Assembly: GCF_016811075.1 (NCBI RefSeq)
Contig: NZ_JAFBGL010000001.1
Span: forward strand, 653,429-717,428
Length of the DNA: 64,000 nt
Source: Oceaniferula flava
GTDB taxonomy: Bacteria > Verrucomicrobiota > Verrucomicrobiia > Verrucomicrobiales > Akkermansiaceae
Reading direction: 5' to 3'
Shown in pieces: positions 10,101 to 18,198 of this stretch. The translations under genes were made by a program, and so were the position numbers. The number at the start of each line of letters is the position of its first letter. Positions within the stretch are counted from its first letter, which is position 1. Below the pieces are notes generated by a model that was not told the origin of the DNA, did not search any database, and saw only the letters and a program-made list of their open reading frames with translations.

Positions 10101-10780
10101 CGGAGCGTCCGCTTGCGTCTGACGTAAGCGACTCCACCCAGTAGTGCGATGGCCAGGGCGATCAGCTGATAGCCGGACATTCCGGCGAAGGGCTTGGGGG
10201 TGGCACGGAGGAACTCGTGGAAAAAGCGGAACAGGCCGTATGCCATCAGGTAGAGGTGGAAGTGCTGCCACTGCTGGGATCGCCTGCGTCGCAGCCAGAT
10301 GAAGACGAGGATCGCTGCGACATTGAAGGCGATCTCCATCGGCACTGCCGGCCAGCGATTGATCCCCGCCGGGAGTTGGCAGGCTATGCCCGGGCAGCAT
10401 CCCTGACTCAGACATCCGAATCGTCCCAAGATGATGCTGATGGGCACAATAAGGGCGAAACGGTCACCGGTGATCTTACGGTATCCGAACCATTTCTTGA
10501 AGACCTCAACACCCAGATAGCCTCCTAACAGAGCTCCGGTGATCGATTTTCCCGACAGCCAATGCAGCCATCGATCGTCGCCGGTATGCATCCACCCTTC
10601 GGAAACGAGGTAGGCCAATTTCGCTCCCACGAAGGCACAGGCGAGGGCGCAGAAGTAAACCTTCGGGAGGAGGGCGTCATCACGCGACATCTGGAGCCAA
10701 TAAAAGGCACTCAGTAAGATCGCTGCCAGCATCGTCAGGCTATACCAGCTGAGCGATGTGTTCTGGAGAATCTCAGGCAT
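10061..10780 (-). CDS. Lgt-family integral membrane protein (prolipoprotein diacylglyceryl transferase paralogue)
   Basis: The protein has seven or so membrane helices and the Lgt-family block ILGRFGCLSQGCCPG, followed by PVPMEIAFN-like and YGLFRFFHEFLR segments. True Lgt moves a diacylglyceryl group from phosphatidylglycerol to lipoprotein cysteines and has a conserved HGG loop with an essential histidine. Here the matching loop reads KSITGALLGGYLG, with no histidine, so this looks like a paralogue with a changed role rather than the housekeeping enzyme. The ATG at 10780 overlaps the upstream gene's stop by 8 bp (ATGCCTGA), which suggests translational coupling. It is the last gene of the psd - radical SAM - membrane protein group. 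Confidence 0.8.
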   Translation of the reverse strand: MPEILQNTSLSWYSLTMLAAILLSAFYWLQMSRDDALLPKVYFCALACAFVGAKLAYLVSEGWMHTGDDRWLHWLSGKSITGALLGGYLGVEVFKKWFGYRKITGDRFALIVPISIILGRFGCLSQGCCPGIACQLPAGINRWPAVPMEIAFNVAAILVFIWLRRRRSQQWQHFHLYLMAYGLFRFFHEFLRATPKPFAGMSGYQLIALAIALLGGVAYVRRKRTLRQDVKCSQPPASD

Positions 10781-11195
10781 TGGCGACGATGGCAACTGCG
10801 CAGAGGCCAAAGGCCAGAACGATGACGGTTGCTGGAGCGACGAGGATTTGCCAGAAGGCGAATTTGACACTGTGCTCTAACAGAGGTTGTAAAAGTGGGG
10901 TTCCATTTTCCTTGGGAACACCGGGCGCTAGGAAGGCGTCACAGGCGCCGATCAACAATGTGATGATTGCAGCTAAAAACAGATACACCGCCCCGTGCAG
11001 TGGGTAAAAATTATAGCCTAGACTAAGCAATATTAAACAAGTTGGCCCAGGAGATATCCAGATCATGAAGCGGAAAAACTTGATCCCAGGGTTCGGTTCG
11101 CTACGTAACAAGGGCTGTTGTGGCGGATGCCTTTGTTCGAGGTCGAACACGTCTTCCAAGGGCGACTGTGGATCTTTTGGTGGCACGGGTTCCAT
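10773..11195 (-). CDS. Small membrane protein of unknown function
   Basis: Not recognised. The protein has 140 residues. The first 40 are polar and proline-rich (cytoplasmic by the positive-inside rule). Three hydrophobic segments follow, near residues 42-62, 66-90 and 110-138. It lies 5 bp after the radical SAM gene, and its stop overlaps the start of the Lgt-like gene, so it is tightly embedded in that operon. A role next to those two enzymes in the membrane is an inference from position only. Confidence 0.75.
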   Translation of the reverse strand: MEPVPPKDPQSPLEDVFDLEQRHPPQQPLLRSEPNPGIKFFRFMIWISPGPTCLILLSLGYNFYPLHGAVYLFLAAIITLLIGACDAFLAPGVPKENGTPLLQPLLEHSVKFAFWQILVAPATVIVLAFGLCAVAIVANA

Positions 11196-11200
11196 GATGT

Positions 11201-12583
11201 CTAACTGTTTTGTATTCCGGAGTGATAATAGCGGCAGAAGGAATCTAGTTTTCCATCGGGGCGGATGACATGGGTGCAGCAGCGGTCGATGCGATCTTCA
11301 TCCCAGGTCCATGAATCCATGAAGGGTTTGATGAACAGGCGGAAGGTATCTTTTTCCTCCATTTCGAACTTGTGCAGAAGTTCACCTAAGGCGGTGTTCT
11401 CACAGCCGCATTGCTGCAGGTCCGCCAGCTCGTAACGCACCTTGTCCTGGAGGAAATCCTGCACCGTGGAGAAATCGATGAAGTCGCTGATGGAGCGCAC
11501 ACCGAGGGGAGTTTTCAGCAAATACCCAATCGTCGCGCAGTTGGGATCGCCACAGGGGAGGGGTGTAAAATCTTCGAACTTGATGGTTCCGTCCGACTGA
11601 TCGACGCAGCCTAAAATAATATCCGCGGCATTTAGTCGTGATGCTTCGGGTGTGAGTTGATTCGCAGCAATGCCGTCGGGCATCCGGCCCGACCAGAACA
11701 TCGGTTGAAAACTGACTCCGCGGCAGTTGTCGTGGGCAAGGCCGAACTGGATGGTGCTCCAGAGCTCGGCGACGTTCTGAGGGGTGACGGTCATGGCGAG
11801 AGTGACGGGAATGTTTTCCTGCGCACAGCGTTCCATGACGCGTTGTTTCATCGCTCTGAGGTCCCCACCGCGCAGAGCTTTCTGAGCTTCCGGGCCGGTG
11901 CCATCGAACTGCAGGTAGAGTTGGAAATTGCCACGGCGCGCCCGTTGCCCCAGTTCGGTGAGGAAAACATCGTCCTTGGCGATGAGAACACCGTTGGTAT
12001 TGACCAAGACATAATCGATGCCGTCACGCTCATGAATCCAATCGAGCAGTTCGAAAAACTGCGGGTGCAAGGTGGGCTCGCCACCGGAGAGTTGCAGGAT
12101 CTCGATGTTCTTTTTACGATCTAACACACCTTCGATGCGTTCTTGGATGTTTTCCAATGAGTGGTAGTCCAGCTTCTCATTGACGCCGGTCGGTGAGGCG
12201 GCGAAGCACGTGGGGCAAGCCAGATTACAGGAATCGACAATTTCGATCAGCGCGAGGCAGGTCGAGAGCGTTTCCACCGTCTGTCCCTTCTCGGCAAGTG
12301 CATTTCTCCCCAAGGTGCCATCGTTGCCGGTAGGGTCCGCGCAGCAGGCGCCACTACCGCAGCAGGCATTATCGTCGCTGCCCTTCGACATCCAGTAGAA
12401 CCGAGCATCGGAAGAAATACACATGCTCGCCTCGCCGTGTTCTGGGCAGGTGCGCGTGAGGTAAACTTTCGATGGGGTTGCATTGGTTTTCCAAACCTCT
12501 GCGGGGCAAAGGTCATGGCAAACCGGGCAGCGTGAGCGGGTGTGCTTGAGATGGGTTCGGAAGGATGGAAGAGAAGCAATCAT
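11201..12583 (-). CDS. Radical SAM enzyme of the Tes-like (MJ0619) family
   Basis: The radical SAM cluster motif CxxxCxxC is at C119-C123-C126 (CNLACPTC), with SGGEPT near 165 and a VNTNGVL strand after it. Before the core is a rubredoxin-like N-terminal pair, CPVC (19-22) and TCPEHG (46-50). After it come GVSFQP..GRMP and the C-terminal block DRCCTHVIRPDGKLDSFC. These non-core features match the archaeal family whose member MJ0619 (Tes) joins lipid tails into tetraethers. A Cys-rich stretch, CCGSGACC (74-81), lies between the N-terminal site and the core. The substrate here is unknown, but the upstream neighbour is phosphatidylserine decarboxylase and the downstream one is an Lgt paralogue, so a membrane lipid is a reasonable guess. 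Confidence 0.82.
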   Translation of the reverse strand: MIASLPSFRTHLKHTRSRCPVCHDLCPAEVWKTNATPSKVYLTRTCPEHGEASMCISSDARFYWMSKGSDDNACCGSGACCADPTGNDGTLGRNALAEKGQTVETLSTCLALIEIVDSCNLACPTCFAASPTGVNEKLDYHSLENIQERIEGVLDRKKNIEILQLSGGEPTLHPQFFELLDWIHERDGIDYVLVNTNGVLIAKDDVFLTELGQRARRGNFQLYLQFDGTGPEAQKALRGGDLRAMKQRVMERCAQENIPVTLAMTVTPQNVAELWSTIQFGLAHDNCRGVSFQPMFWSGRMPDGIAANQLTPEASRLNAADIILGCVDQSDGTIKFEDFTPLPCGDPNCATIGYLLKTPLGVRSISDFIDFSTVQDFLQDKVRYELADLQQCGCENTALGELLHKFEMEEKDTFRLFIKPFMDSWTWDEDRIDRCCTHVIRPDGKLDSFCRYYHSGIQNS

Positions 12584-12654
12584 AGAAGGTCTTTGATGCT
12601 TCTAACACAGCCTCCACGGATCGAAGAATCGAAAAAACAACCGAAAACATCGGC

Positions 12655-13542
12655 TCAAGCAATGCTTCCCATGGTGTCACCCATACGGGCGTAAGTTTCC
12701 ACCTGCTTCGCTGAATTGGCTAACAAATCATCGGCGAGCTGGATTTTCCCCGGCTCAAAAACGGTGATCGTGGAAGATCCGCCAAAGGCAAAGTATCCCT
12801 TCTCGGCGCCTTTGGTCATCGCTTGGTTAGCTTGATAGGTCTGCAAAATGCTGCCCACACAGGTGGCACCAATTTCCAACATCAGCACGGTCCCCATCGA
12901 TTCGGTCTCGATCTGAGTGACGGTGCGTTTGTTTTCCCAAAGGTAAGCGAGCCTGCGGCGAAGCGCGATGGGGGAGACGGAAAACAGCGGACCGTTGATC
13001 AGTTGGGTCTCCCCGGGTGTGCCGCTCACTGGGAAGTGAAAGCGATGGTAATCCACCGGGCAGAGGCGGGAGAGAACCAGCGATCCACCACGGAATCGCT
13101 CGGTCAACTGGTCATCGACTAACAACTTGGCCAGATCGAACTGCTGGCCTTTGACAAAAAATCCACCGATGTCATCGATGTTGGCAAAACCGAGATGTCG
13201 GCCGTCGGCAGGGAAAACCACCTCGGCGTCAGAGACTGGGCGGGCTTCCTGCTTGAGCTTGCGATAGAAAAACTCATTGAAGGTGGCGTAGCTCTCCGGT
13301 GCATCGGCAAACTCGGCGGCATCCATATCATAGTCATCGATGAATGGCAGCACCTTGCTCTGGCTCTCGGGCTGATCCATCCTGTGGCCATACCATTTCG
13401 AAAAGAAAGGACGTTTCACGAAGCTGTGCAGCGCGATTTTTCCCAATGGATTGCCGTAGGCCCACTGCAGGAAGCTTTCACCGTAGACCTGCTCGGTTTC
13501 CATCGTCTGCGAATAGCGGTTGTAATACTGGATCTCTTTCAC
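12655..13542 (-). CDS. psd: Phosphatidylserine decarboxylase proenzyme
   Basis: It makes phosphatidylethanolamine from phosphatidylserine at the inner membrane. The conserved CPVDYHRFHFP block and the self-cleavage/pyruvoyl site in the context YFAFGGSSTITVFEPGKI (GSS-T) are present. The layout matches the longer, type II-like Psd proteins that start close to a YYNRYS..E.VYGE segment. I chose the GTG at 13542 because homology begins there, and because the ATG at 13650 lies inside the terminator stem of the upstream transcript. This gives 295 residues. An intermediate start such as the one before LVAAASL cannot be ruled out. It is the first gene of the radical SAM/Lgt-like cluster, 71 bp upstream of the radical SAM gene. 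Confidence 0.9.
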   Translation of the reverse strand: MKEIQYYNRYSQTMETEQVYGESFLQWAYGNPLGKIALHSFVKRPFFSKWYGHRMDQPESQSKVLPFIDDYDMDAAEFADAPESYATFNEFFYRKLKQEARPVSDAEVVFPADGRHLGFANIDDIGGFFVKGQQFDLAKLLVDDQLTERFRGGSLVLSRLCPVDYHRFHFPVSGTPGETQLINGPLFSVSPIALRRRLAYLWENKRTVTQIETESMGTVLMLEIGATCVGSILQTYQANQAMTKGAEKGYFAFGGSSTITVFEPGKIQLADDLLANSAKQVETYARMGDTMGSIA

Positions 13543-13615
13543 TGGCGCGGAGACTAGCACTAGCGAAGCCGCAGCGACCAGCATAACCCGCAGCGATGAT
13601 TGTAGAATGAGGTAC

Positions 13616-13647
13616 AAAAAAACAGGCGGGGAGAAGCTCCCCGCCTG
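13616..13647 (-). terminator. Strong rho-independent terminator
   Basis: A perfect 10-bp GC-rich stem (CAGGCGGGGA / TCCCCGCCTG) with a 5-nt loop is followed on the minus strand by seven T residues. It ends the transcript of the AP2-like gene and shows that the longer psd reading frame from 13650 cannot be the real one. Confidence 0.93.
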
Positions 13648-13753
13648 CATATATGGAATTCTTTGTTTGGTTAGTTTGTTAGTAGAGGCCTAACCCTGTT
13701 AAATCGATTAAATGGGACCGATGCTGGTTCTCGACCGTGACGTTCGCCTTCGC

Positions 13754-14014
13754 TTACGCCGACTTGAGTAGCTTCTGTGCTTTAGCGATGGTGGACTTGC
13801 TGAGCTTGCCGTTCACTTTACGTGAGTTATCGAGCAATTCTTTAAGTTCCGCCAATGTGGCATCAGCAGTTTTCAGTGCCTTCCGTTCTCCACCGTATTT
13901 CTTATCAGAGAAATATTTGGTGAATGTGGTTCCAGTACGGCTAAGGCAAAGGCGCCAGCCCTGGAATGCGGTTGTTTCGTATGTGAAACGCGTTAGGTTC
14001 TTTTTGGATTTCAT
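13754..14014 (-). CDS. Small AP2-like DNA-binding protein (tentative)
   Basis: The protein has 86 residues and is strongly basic at both ends. The middle (about 17-60) has the pattern of an AP2/ERF-type fold: a GWRLCLSRTGTTFTKYF three-strand segment with aromatic and charged alternation, then GGERKALKTADATLAELKELL as an amphipathic helix. In bacteria this fold occurs in HNH endonucleases and in small stand-alone proteins, where it binds DNA. The C-terminus is a lysine-rich helix, as in nucleoid proteins. It is alone between terminators, next to rplQ-rpoA. The family call is from pattern only; a histone-like basic protein is the main alternative. Confidence 0.5.
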   Translation of the reverse strand: MKSKKNLTRFTYETTAFQGWRLCLSRTGTTFTKYFSDKKYGGERKALKTADATLAELKELLDNSRKVNGKLSKSTIAKAQKLLKSA

Positions 14015-14180
14015 AGTGTTGTGTGTGTTGATTCCGAAAGACTGTTAACTGATAGATTGGGTTCTGTCCAACGAAGTTGCGTCATTTTTTGTGATTTTTG
14101 TCAAACAAACGTTCTAACAAGATAACAGAATGAGTCTTCACAGTCCCATATTTCAAAGGGGGGACAAGGGATTGAGGTAT

Positions 14181-14215
14181 AAAAAAACACGCAACCCAAA
14201 AGAGGGTTGCGTGTT
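14181..14215 (-). terminator. Terminator of the rpoA-rplQ operon
   Basis: A 12-bp stem (AACACGCAACCC / GGGTTGCGTGTT) is followed on the minus strand by T7. It lies about 50 bp after the rplQ stop. Confidence 0.93.
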
Positions 14216-14265
14216 AATTTTTTGTTAAGATATTGTTGGGTGATAGGGTGATTCCCTAACAAACC

Positions 14266-14658
14266 CTACTCATCGTCTTCAGTGGCGGCGACAGCGAGGT
14301 CTTCGATGTCGGTCCACTCGATGTATGCCATCGGAGCGGAGTCACTGGTGCGTGCACCGAGCTTGGTGATCCGGCAGTAACCACCCTGGCGGTCTTCGCA
14401 GACTGGGGCGATTTCGCTGAACAGCTTGGCCACCACGTCTTTCTGACGGAGGAAAGCCACCGCCTGACGGCGAGCGTGGATGTCGCCGCGTTTGGCGAGG
14501 GTCACCATTTTTTCAGCCACTGGGCGGAGAGCCTTGGCTTTAGCGAGGGTGGTGCGGATGCGGCCGTGTTCGATCAGGCTGCAAGCAAGGTTAGCAAGCA
14601 GTGAACGACGGTGTGCGGCGTCGCGTTGAAGTTTGACAGTCTTTTTTCTGTGTCTCAT
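14266..14658 (-). CDS. rplQ: 50S ribosomal protein L17
   Basis: A structural protein of the large subunit. The first residues, [21 protein letters not shown], fit the L17 consensus start (MRHRK..LgR...HR.aLl.NL), and [12 protein letters not shown] and VVAKLF follow in order. The length of 130 is normal; the last 20 residues are acidic, an extension common in this group. It follows rpoA by 49 bp, the usual gene order. Confidence 0.97.
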   Translation of the reverse strand: MRHRKKTVKLQRDAAHRRSLLANLACSLIEHGRIRTTLAKAKALRPVAEKMVTLAKRGDIHARRQAVAFLRQKDVVAKLFSEIAPVCEDRQGGYCRITKLGARTSDSAPMAYIEWTDIEDLAVAATEDDE

Positions 14659-14707
14659 TGGGATAAGGTCCTTTCGGACAAGTTAGTGGATCGGAAATGA
14701 TCCGTTA

Positions 14708-15838
14708 TTAATCATTAAGGTTTTGGGCGATAAGGTCAGCGAGGCCGACAGGAGCTTCTTCTTCTGCACCGAGGCGAGGAGCGGCCACGGATGGCAGCGA
14801 GCCGGTGAGCAGGGAAGGATCGATGTTCATGCCGAGGCCAAGGCCGAGTTCGACGAGCTTTTCTTTGATCTCGTTGAGCGACTTCTTACCGAAGTTACGG
14901 TATTTGAGCATTTCTGCTTCAGTCTTGGTGGCCAGCTGTCCAACGGTGGTGATGTTCGCGTTGTTGAGGCAGTTGGCGGCACGGACGGAGAGTTCGATCT
15001 CGTTGACGCTCATGTTGAGCAGTTTCTTGAGAGCGGCGTTCTCTTCGCTCTGCTCGGCAGGTGCTTCTTCGAAGTCGACGGCGTTTTCATCGTAGTTGAC
15101 GAAGACGTCGAGGTGGTGACGAAGGATGGCAGACGCTTGCAGCAGGGCATCGGATGGGTCGACGCGACCGTCGGTCCAGACGTCGAGAACCAATTTATCG
15201 TAATCGGTCATTTGACCCACACGAGTGGCTTCGACGGCGTATTTCACGCGGACGACGGGTGAGAAGATGGAGTCAATCGCGATGACGCCGATGGGCATGT
15301 CCTTACGCTTGTTTTCGTCGCCAGTGTTGAATCCACGGCCGACTTTGACTTCGAATTCGCAGTCAAACTTCACCTTGCGGTCAAGGTGACAGATGATTTG
15401 GTCTTTGTTGACCACCTCATACATGTTGTCGTCGTTGATGTCGGCAGCGGTGATGACGCCTTCTTTTTCCAACTTGATGGTCAGAACGCGAGGCTCTTTG
15501 CCATGGTGTTTGAACTTAACCTTCTTGAGGTTGAGGATGACGTCGGTGACATCTTCCACGCAGCCTGGGAGGCTGGAAAATTCGTGTTGAACACCGGCGA
15601 TACGCACGGACGTGATGGCGGCACCCTCGAGGGAGGAAAGCAGCACACGGCGCAGTGAGTTACCGATGGTGTGACCATAACCACCTTCAAATGGCTCAGC
15701 GGTGAACTGGGCGTAGGTCTCGGACTCAGTGTCCTCGTTTTTGGTCAGGCGGCTTGGGAGTTCGAAACGGTCCAGCTTGAATGCTGTGCTTGTTTCTTCT
15801 TCTGTGGTTTCAATGGTATTATTTGTTTCTTCAGACAT
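14708..15838 (-). CDS. rpoA: RNA polymerase subunit alpha
   Basis: It forms the dimer that nucleates RNA polymerase assembly and contacts UP elements and activators. The N-terminal domain has TAEPFEGGYGHTIGNSLRRVLLSSLEG and the C-terminal domain (after an acidic linker near 260) has ELSVRAANCLNNANITTVGQLA and RNFGKKSLNEIKEKL. At 376 residues it is longer than the E. coli subunit (329), with about 25 extra N-terminal acidic residues and a longer tail. It is the first gene of its transcription unit here: the usual upstream genes rpsM, rpsK and rpsD are absent, and a divergent gene lies upstream. Confidence 0.98.
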   Translation of the reverse strand: MSEETNNTIETTEEETSTAFKLDRFELPSRLTKNEDTESETYAQFTAEPFEGGYGHTIGNSLRRVLLSSLEGAAITSVRIAGVQHEFSSLPGCVEDVTDVILNLKKVKFKHHGKEPRVLTIKLEKEGVITAADINDDNMYEVVNKDQIICHLDRKVKFDCEFEVKVGRGFNTGDENKRKDMPIGVIAIDSIFSPVVRVKYAVEATRVGQMTDYDKLVLDVWTDGRVDPSDALLQASAILRHHLDVFVNYDENAVDFEEAPAEQSEENAALKKLLNMSVNEIELSVRAANCLNNANITTVGQLATKTEAEMLKYRNFGKKSLNEIKEKLVELGLGLGMNIDPSLLTGSLPSVAAPRLGAEEEAPVGLADLIAQNLND

Positions 15839-16149
15839 AATGTAGTCGTGTTAACCGGGTTACCCTCCGGCGAGTATGGACCAGCGGATCGTCAAGGAGT
15901 GACAGTTGGCTGATTTTCGGAGGACCTACGGCGATTGGATGAACTCGCGGGGCGGGGAATTAAGGGGATAAGCACTTGGAATGCAATCGTTTTTTTATGA
16001 ATTTACTTGGGCCGCAGAGAGGGGGGAACAGGCTTGATGATTGGACTGGCGAGACGATGTGAAGGGAATGTTGGAGCAGGGGGATCGGCAAATGCAATTC
16101 GTCGCTGTTTGCGGTATCGTTTTTTCCGCAATGTGTGTAAGTTGCAGGT
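15839..16149. promoter_or_regulatory. Divergent intergenic region between rpoA and nfeD
   Basis: About 310 bp without a gene. It must hold the promoter for rpoA-rplQ on the minus strand and the promoter for the NfeD gene on the plus strand. I see no convincing ORF, RNA gene or strong hairpin and cannot place -35/-10 boxes with confidence. Confidence 0.5.
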
Positions 16150-17616
16150 ATGAGACTTACTTCCTCCCCGATTTCTCAAACATTTCTCGTTCGCTTGCTT
16201 TTTGCCGCGCTGATGCTGACGTCGTTCACCACGGCGGCCAGTGCTGAGAAGCGTGTTTTTGGTAAGTCCGATGAAGAAAGCTTCGCCGGCAAGGTGGTGG
16301 TGATCGAGGTGGGTGAGAAGGACCTGATCAATAAACACGCGTTCAAATTCTGGCGCCGCGTGATTGAGCGGGTGAATGCGGAAGAGGCGCAGGCCGTGGT
16401 GTTTGATCTGAATACACCGGGTGGCCTGGCGATGGATACGGCGGATTTGATCATGGTGCAGCTGCAGAAGCTCAAGGTGCCTTCCTATGCCTTCGTCAAT
16501 CAGAAGGCGCTCAGTGCCGGTGCGCTAGTGGCCTCCGGCACCGATGGAATTTACATGCATCCGGTGTCCGCCATCGGAGCGGCGGCCCTGGTTAATGGCA
16601 ATGGCACAGAAATCGACGAAGTGATGCGCTCGAAGATTGAGTCCGCCTTCGATGCCTATGTGCGCGCCGTGGCCGAAAGTAAGGAGCGCAATGCGGATGT
16701 CCTGCGGGCGATGATGTTTCGCGAGAAGGAGTTCGAATTTGGAGATATCAAGGTGGAAAAAGGTGAGCTGCTTAGTCTGACGGCCTCCGAGGCAGCGCGA
16801 GAGTTTGAAGGCAAGCCCTTGCTGGCTAAGGGGATTGTGAAGTCCATCGACGAGCTTTTGGAAAAGGAAGGCCTCTCCGAGTATGAGGTCATCATAGCAG
16901 AGCCTTCCGGCATGGAGAAAATCGCATACTGGGTCACGGCAATGTCGGCTGTTCTTATTCTGGTCGGCATCGGCGGTGCTTATCTGGAGATGAAGACACC
17001 TGGATTCGGTCTGGGCGGAGGCATCTCTCTGCTTGCCTTTGGCTTGTTTTTCTTCGGCAACTACCTGGCTGGAAATATGGCAGGCTACGGGCTGATGGTG
17101 CTCTTTGTCATTGGGGTGATCCTGGTGATTGTGGAGCTGTTTGTTATTCCCGGAACCTTGGTGGCGGGAATTGTCGGTGGCGTTTTGATTTTGGTGTCTC
17201 TGTTTATGGCCATGATCGATGGTTACGCGTTTGAAGACAATAGCGTGCGAGGCTGGGACACGGCACAATCGTGGGATTTTATCAACGGACCTTCGCTGGC
17301 TCTGGCTATTGGCTTGATCGGCTCGGTGGTGCTGGTGCTGCTGATGATGAAATTTCTGCCTTCGGTGCCTTTGTTCAATCGTTTGGTGATGACTCGTGAG
17401 TTGGTAAAAGGGTCCGGGATGGAGGTTTCCCCGGATAGCTCGGAGCACATTGGCCTGCGCGGCAAGGCGATTACGGACCTTCGCCCTGCTGGTAAGGGGG
17501 TGTTCGAAGGCAAGGTGCTGGATGTTACCGCAGCCAACGGCTTTATAGAATCCGGGCAAGAAATTGTAATTCTCTCCGAAGACGGCCTTCGTATCCTCGT
17601 GCAGGAGCTGAAGTAA
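16150..17616 (+). CDS. NfeD-family membrane serine protease (ClpP class)
   Basis: The protein is exported and membrane-bound. A signal peptide (1-32) is followed by a ClpP/crotonase-like domain (about 46-260) with VVFDLNTPGG, then ALSAGALVASGTDGIYMHP, where Ser122 is the likely nucleophile. Four or five membrane helices (270-400) follow, and a C-terminal OB-fold NfeD domain (about 435-488) with GLRGKAITDLRPAGKGVF. Family members cut hydrophobic membrane proteins such as stomatins. No stomatin/SPFH gene is adjacent. The full three-part layout, at 488 residues, is the long NfeD1b form. The catalytic lysine could not be assigned by eye. Confidence 0.9.
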   Translation: MRLTSSPISQTFLVRLLFAALMLTSFTTAASAEKRVFGKSDEESFAGKVVVIEVGEKDLINKHAFKFWRRVIERVNAEEAQAVVFDLNTPGGLAMDTADLIMVQLQKLKVPSYAFVNQKALSAGALVASGTDGIYMHPVSAIGAAALVNGNGTEIDEVMRSKIESAFDAYVRAVAESKERNADVLRAMMFREKEFEFGDIKVEKGELLSLTASEAAREFEGKPLLAKGIVKSIDELLEKEGLSEYEVIIAEPSGMEKIAYWVTAMSAVLILVGIGGAYLEMKTPGFGLGGGISLLAFGLFFFGNYLAGNMAGYGLMVLFVIGVILVIVELFVIPGTLVAGIVGGVLILVSLFMAMIDGYAFEDNSVRGWDTAQSWDFINGPSLALAIGLIGSVVLVLLMMKFLPSVPLFNRLVMTRELVKGSGMEVSPDSSEHIGLRGKAITDLRPAGKGVFEGKVLDVTAANGFIESGQEIVILSEDGLRILVQELK

Positions 17617-17695
17617 GGGTAAGCTTCCTAGTCGACTTGATAAGCGGTCTATGGACGACGCTGCGGCTGGCTTTGTCTGTTGTTGCTCCTACAAC

Positions 17696-18145
17696 TCACC
17701 GTGGGATTTGCTCTAATCCTTCCTGCTGGATACGCTGGGCCTCTGGCTCGGCATCCTTTTCTTCCAATGGTGTGATGCCTACCACCCCGATGGCTGTGAA
17801 CATCAGCCCGAAGGCCAAGGGGGCTAGGGTGAACAGGAGTCTGTTTCCTAAGGTGAAATGTTCGGCTTTGAGCGTTTCAGGATCATAGAGAACGGTGACG
17901 CATTCGCCGGCCTCTGGGCAAGTGGAGCCTCCGTATTGGGAGGTGAACTCTTGAACTTTCCCCTCATGTTGAAAGGTGATTCGAGGGTGCTTGTTCATAT
18001 CGGCCCCTTGGAGGTCGATGGCGCTCACGGTGCCGGATGTTTTGATCCAGGAGGAGCGTCGCCACCAGAACCATTCATGCCAGCCTGTCAGAACCAGACA
18101 GGCGGCTCCTACCAGGATGGCGATGGTATCGACCAGCAGCTCCAT
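17696..18145 (-). CDS. DUF3592-type membrane protein
   Basis: The protein has 149 residues. One membrane helix lies at 5-24 and a second near 103-123. Between them is a small extracytoplasmic beta domain with HPRITFQHEGKVQEF, then GECVTVLYDPETLKAEHFTLG; this 'VxVLYDPxxP' pattern is typical of DUF3592. The function is unknown across the family. It is transcribed toward the NfeD gene. Confidence 0.7.
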   Translation of the reverse strand: MELLVDTIAILVGAACLVLTGWHEWFWWRRSSWIKTSGTVSAIDLQGADMNKHPRITFQHEGKVQEFTSQYGGSTCPEAGECVTVLYDPETLKAEHFTLGNRLLFTLAPLAFGLMFTAIGVVGITPLEEKDAEPEAQRIQQEGLEQIPR

Positions 18146-18198
18146 GTCGTTTCACGGATGAGGGGCTGGACTTGGGCGGAGCGGGGTGCGTGGTTGCG

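Noticed and set aside
16525..17559. 344-residue frame antisense to the NfeD gene
   Set aside because: His/Gln-rich shadow translation without any recognisable pattern.
16150..17616. Loss of the catalytic lysine in the NfeD protease
   Set aside because: The position after the Ser122 block could not be aligned with certainty by eye, so no claim is made.
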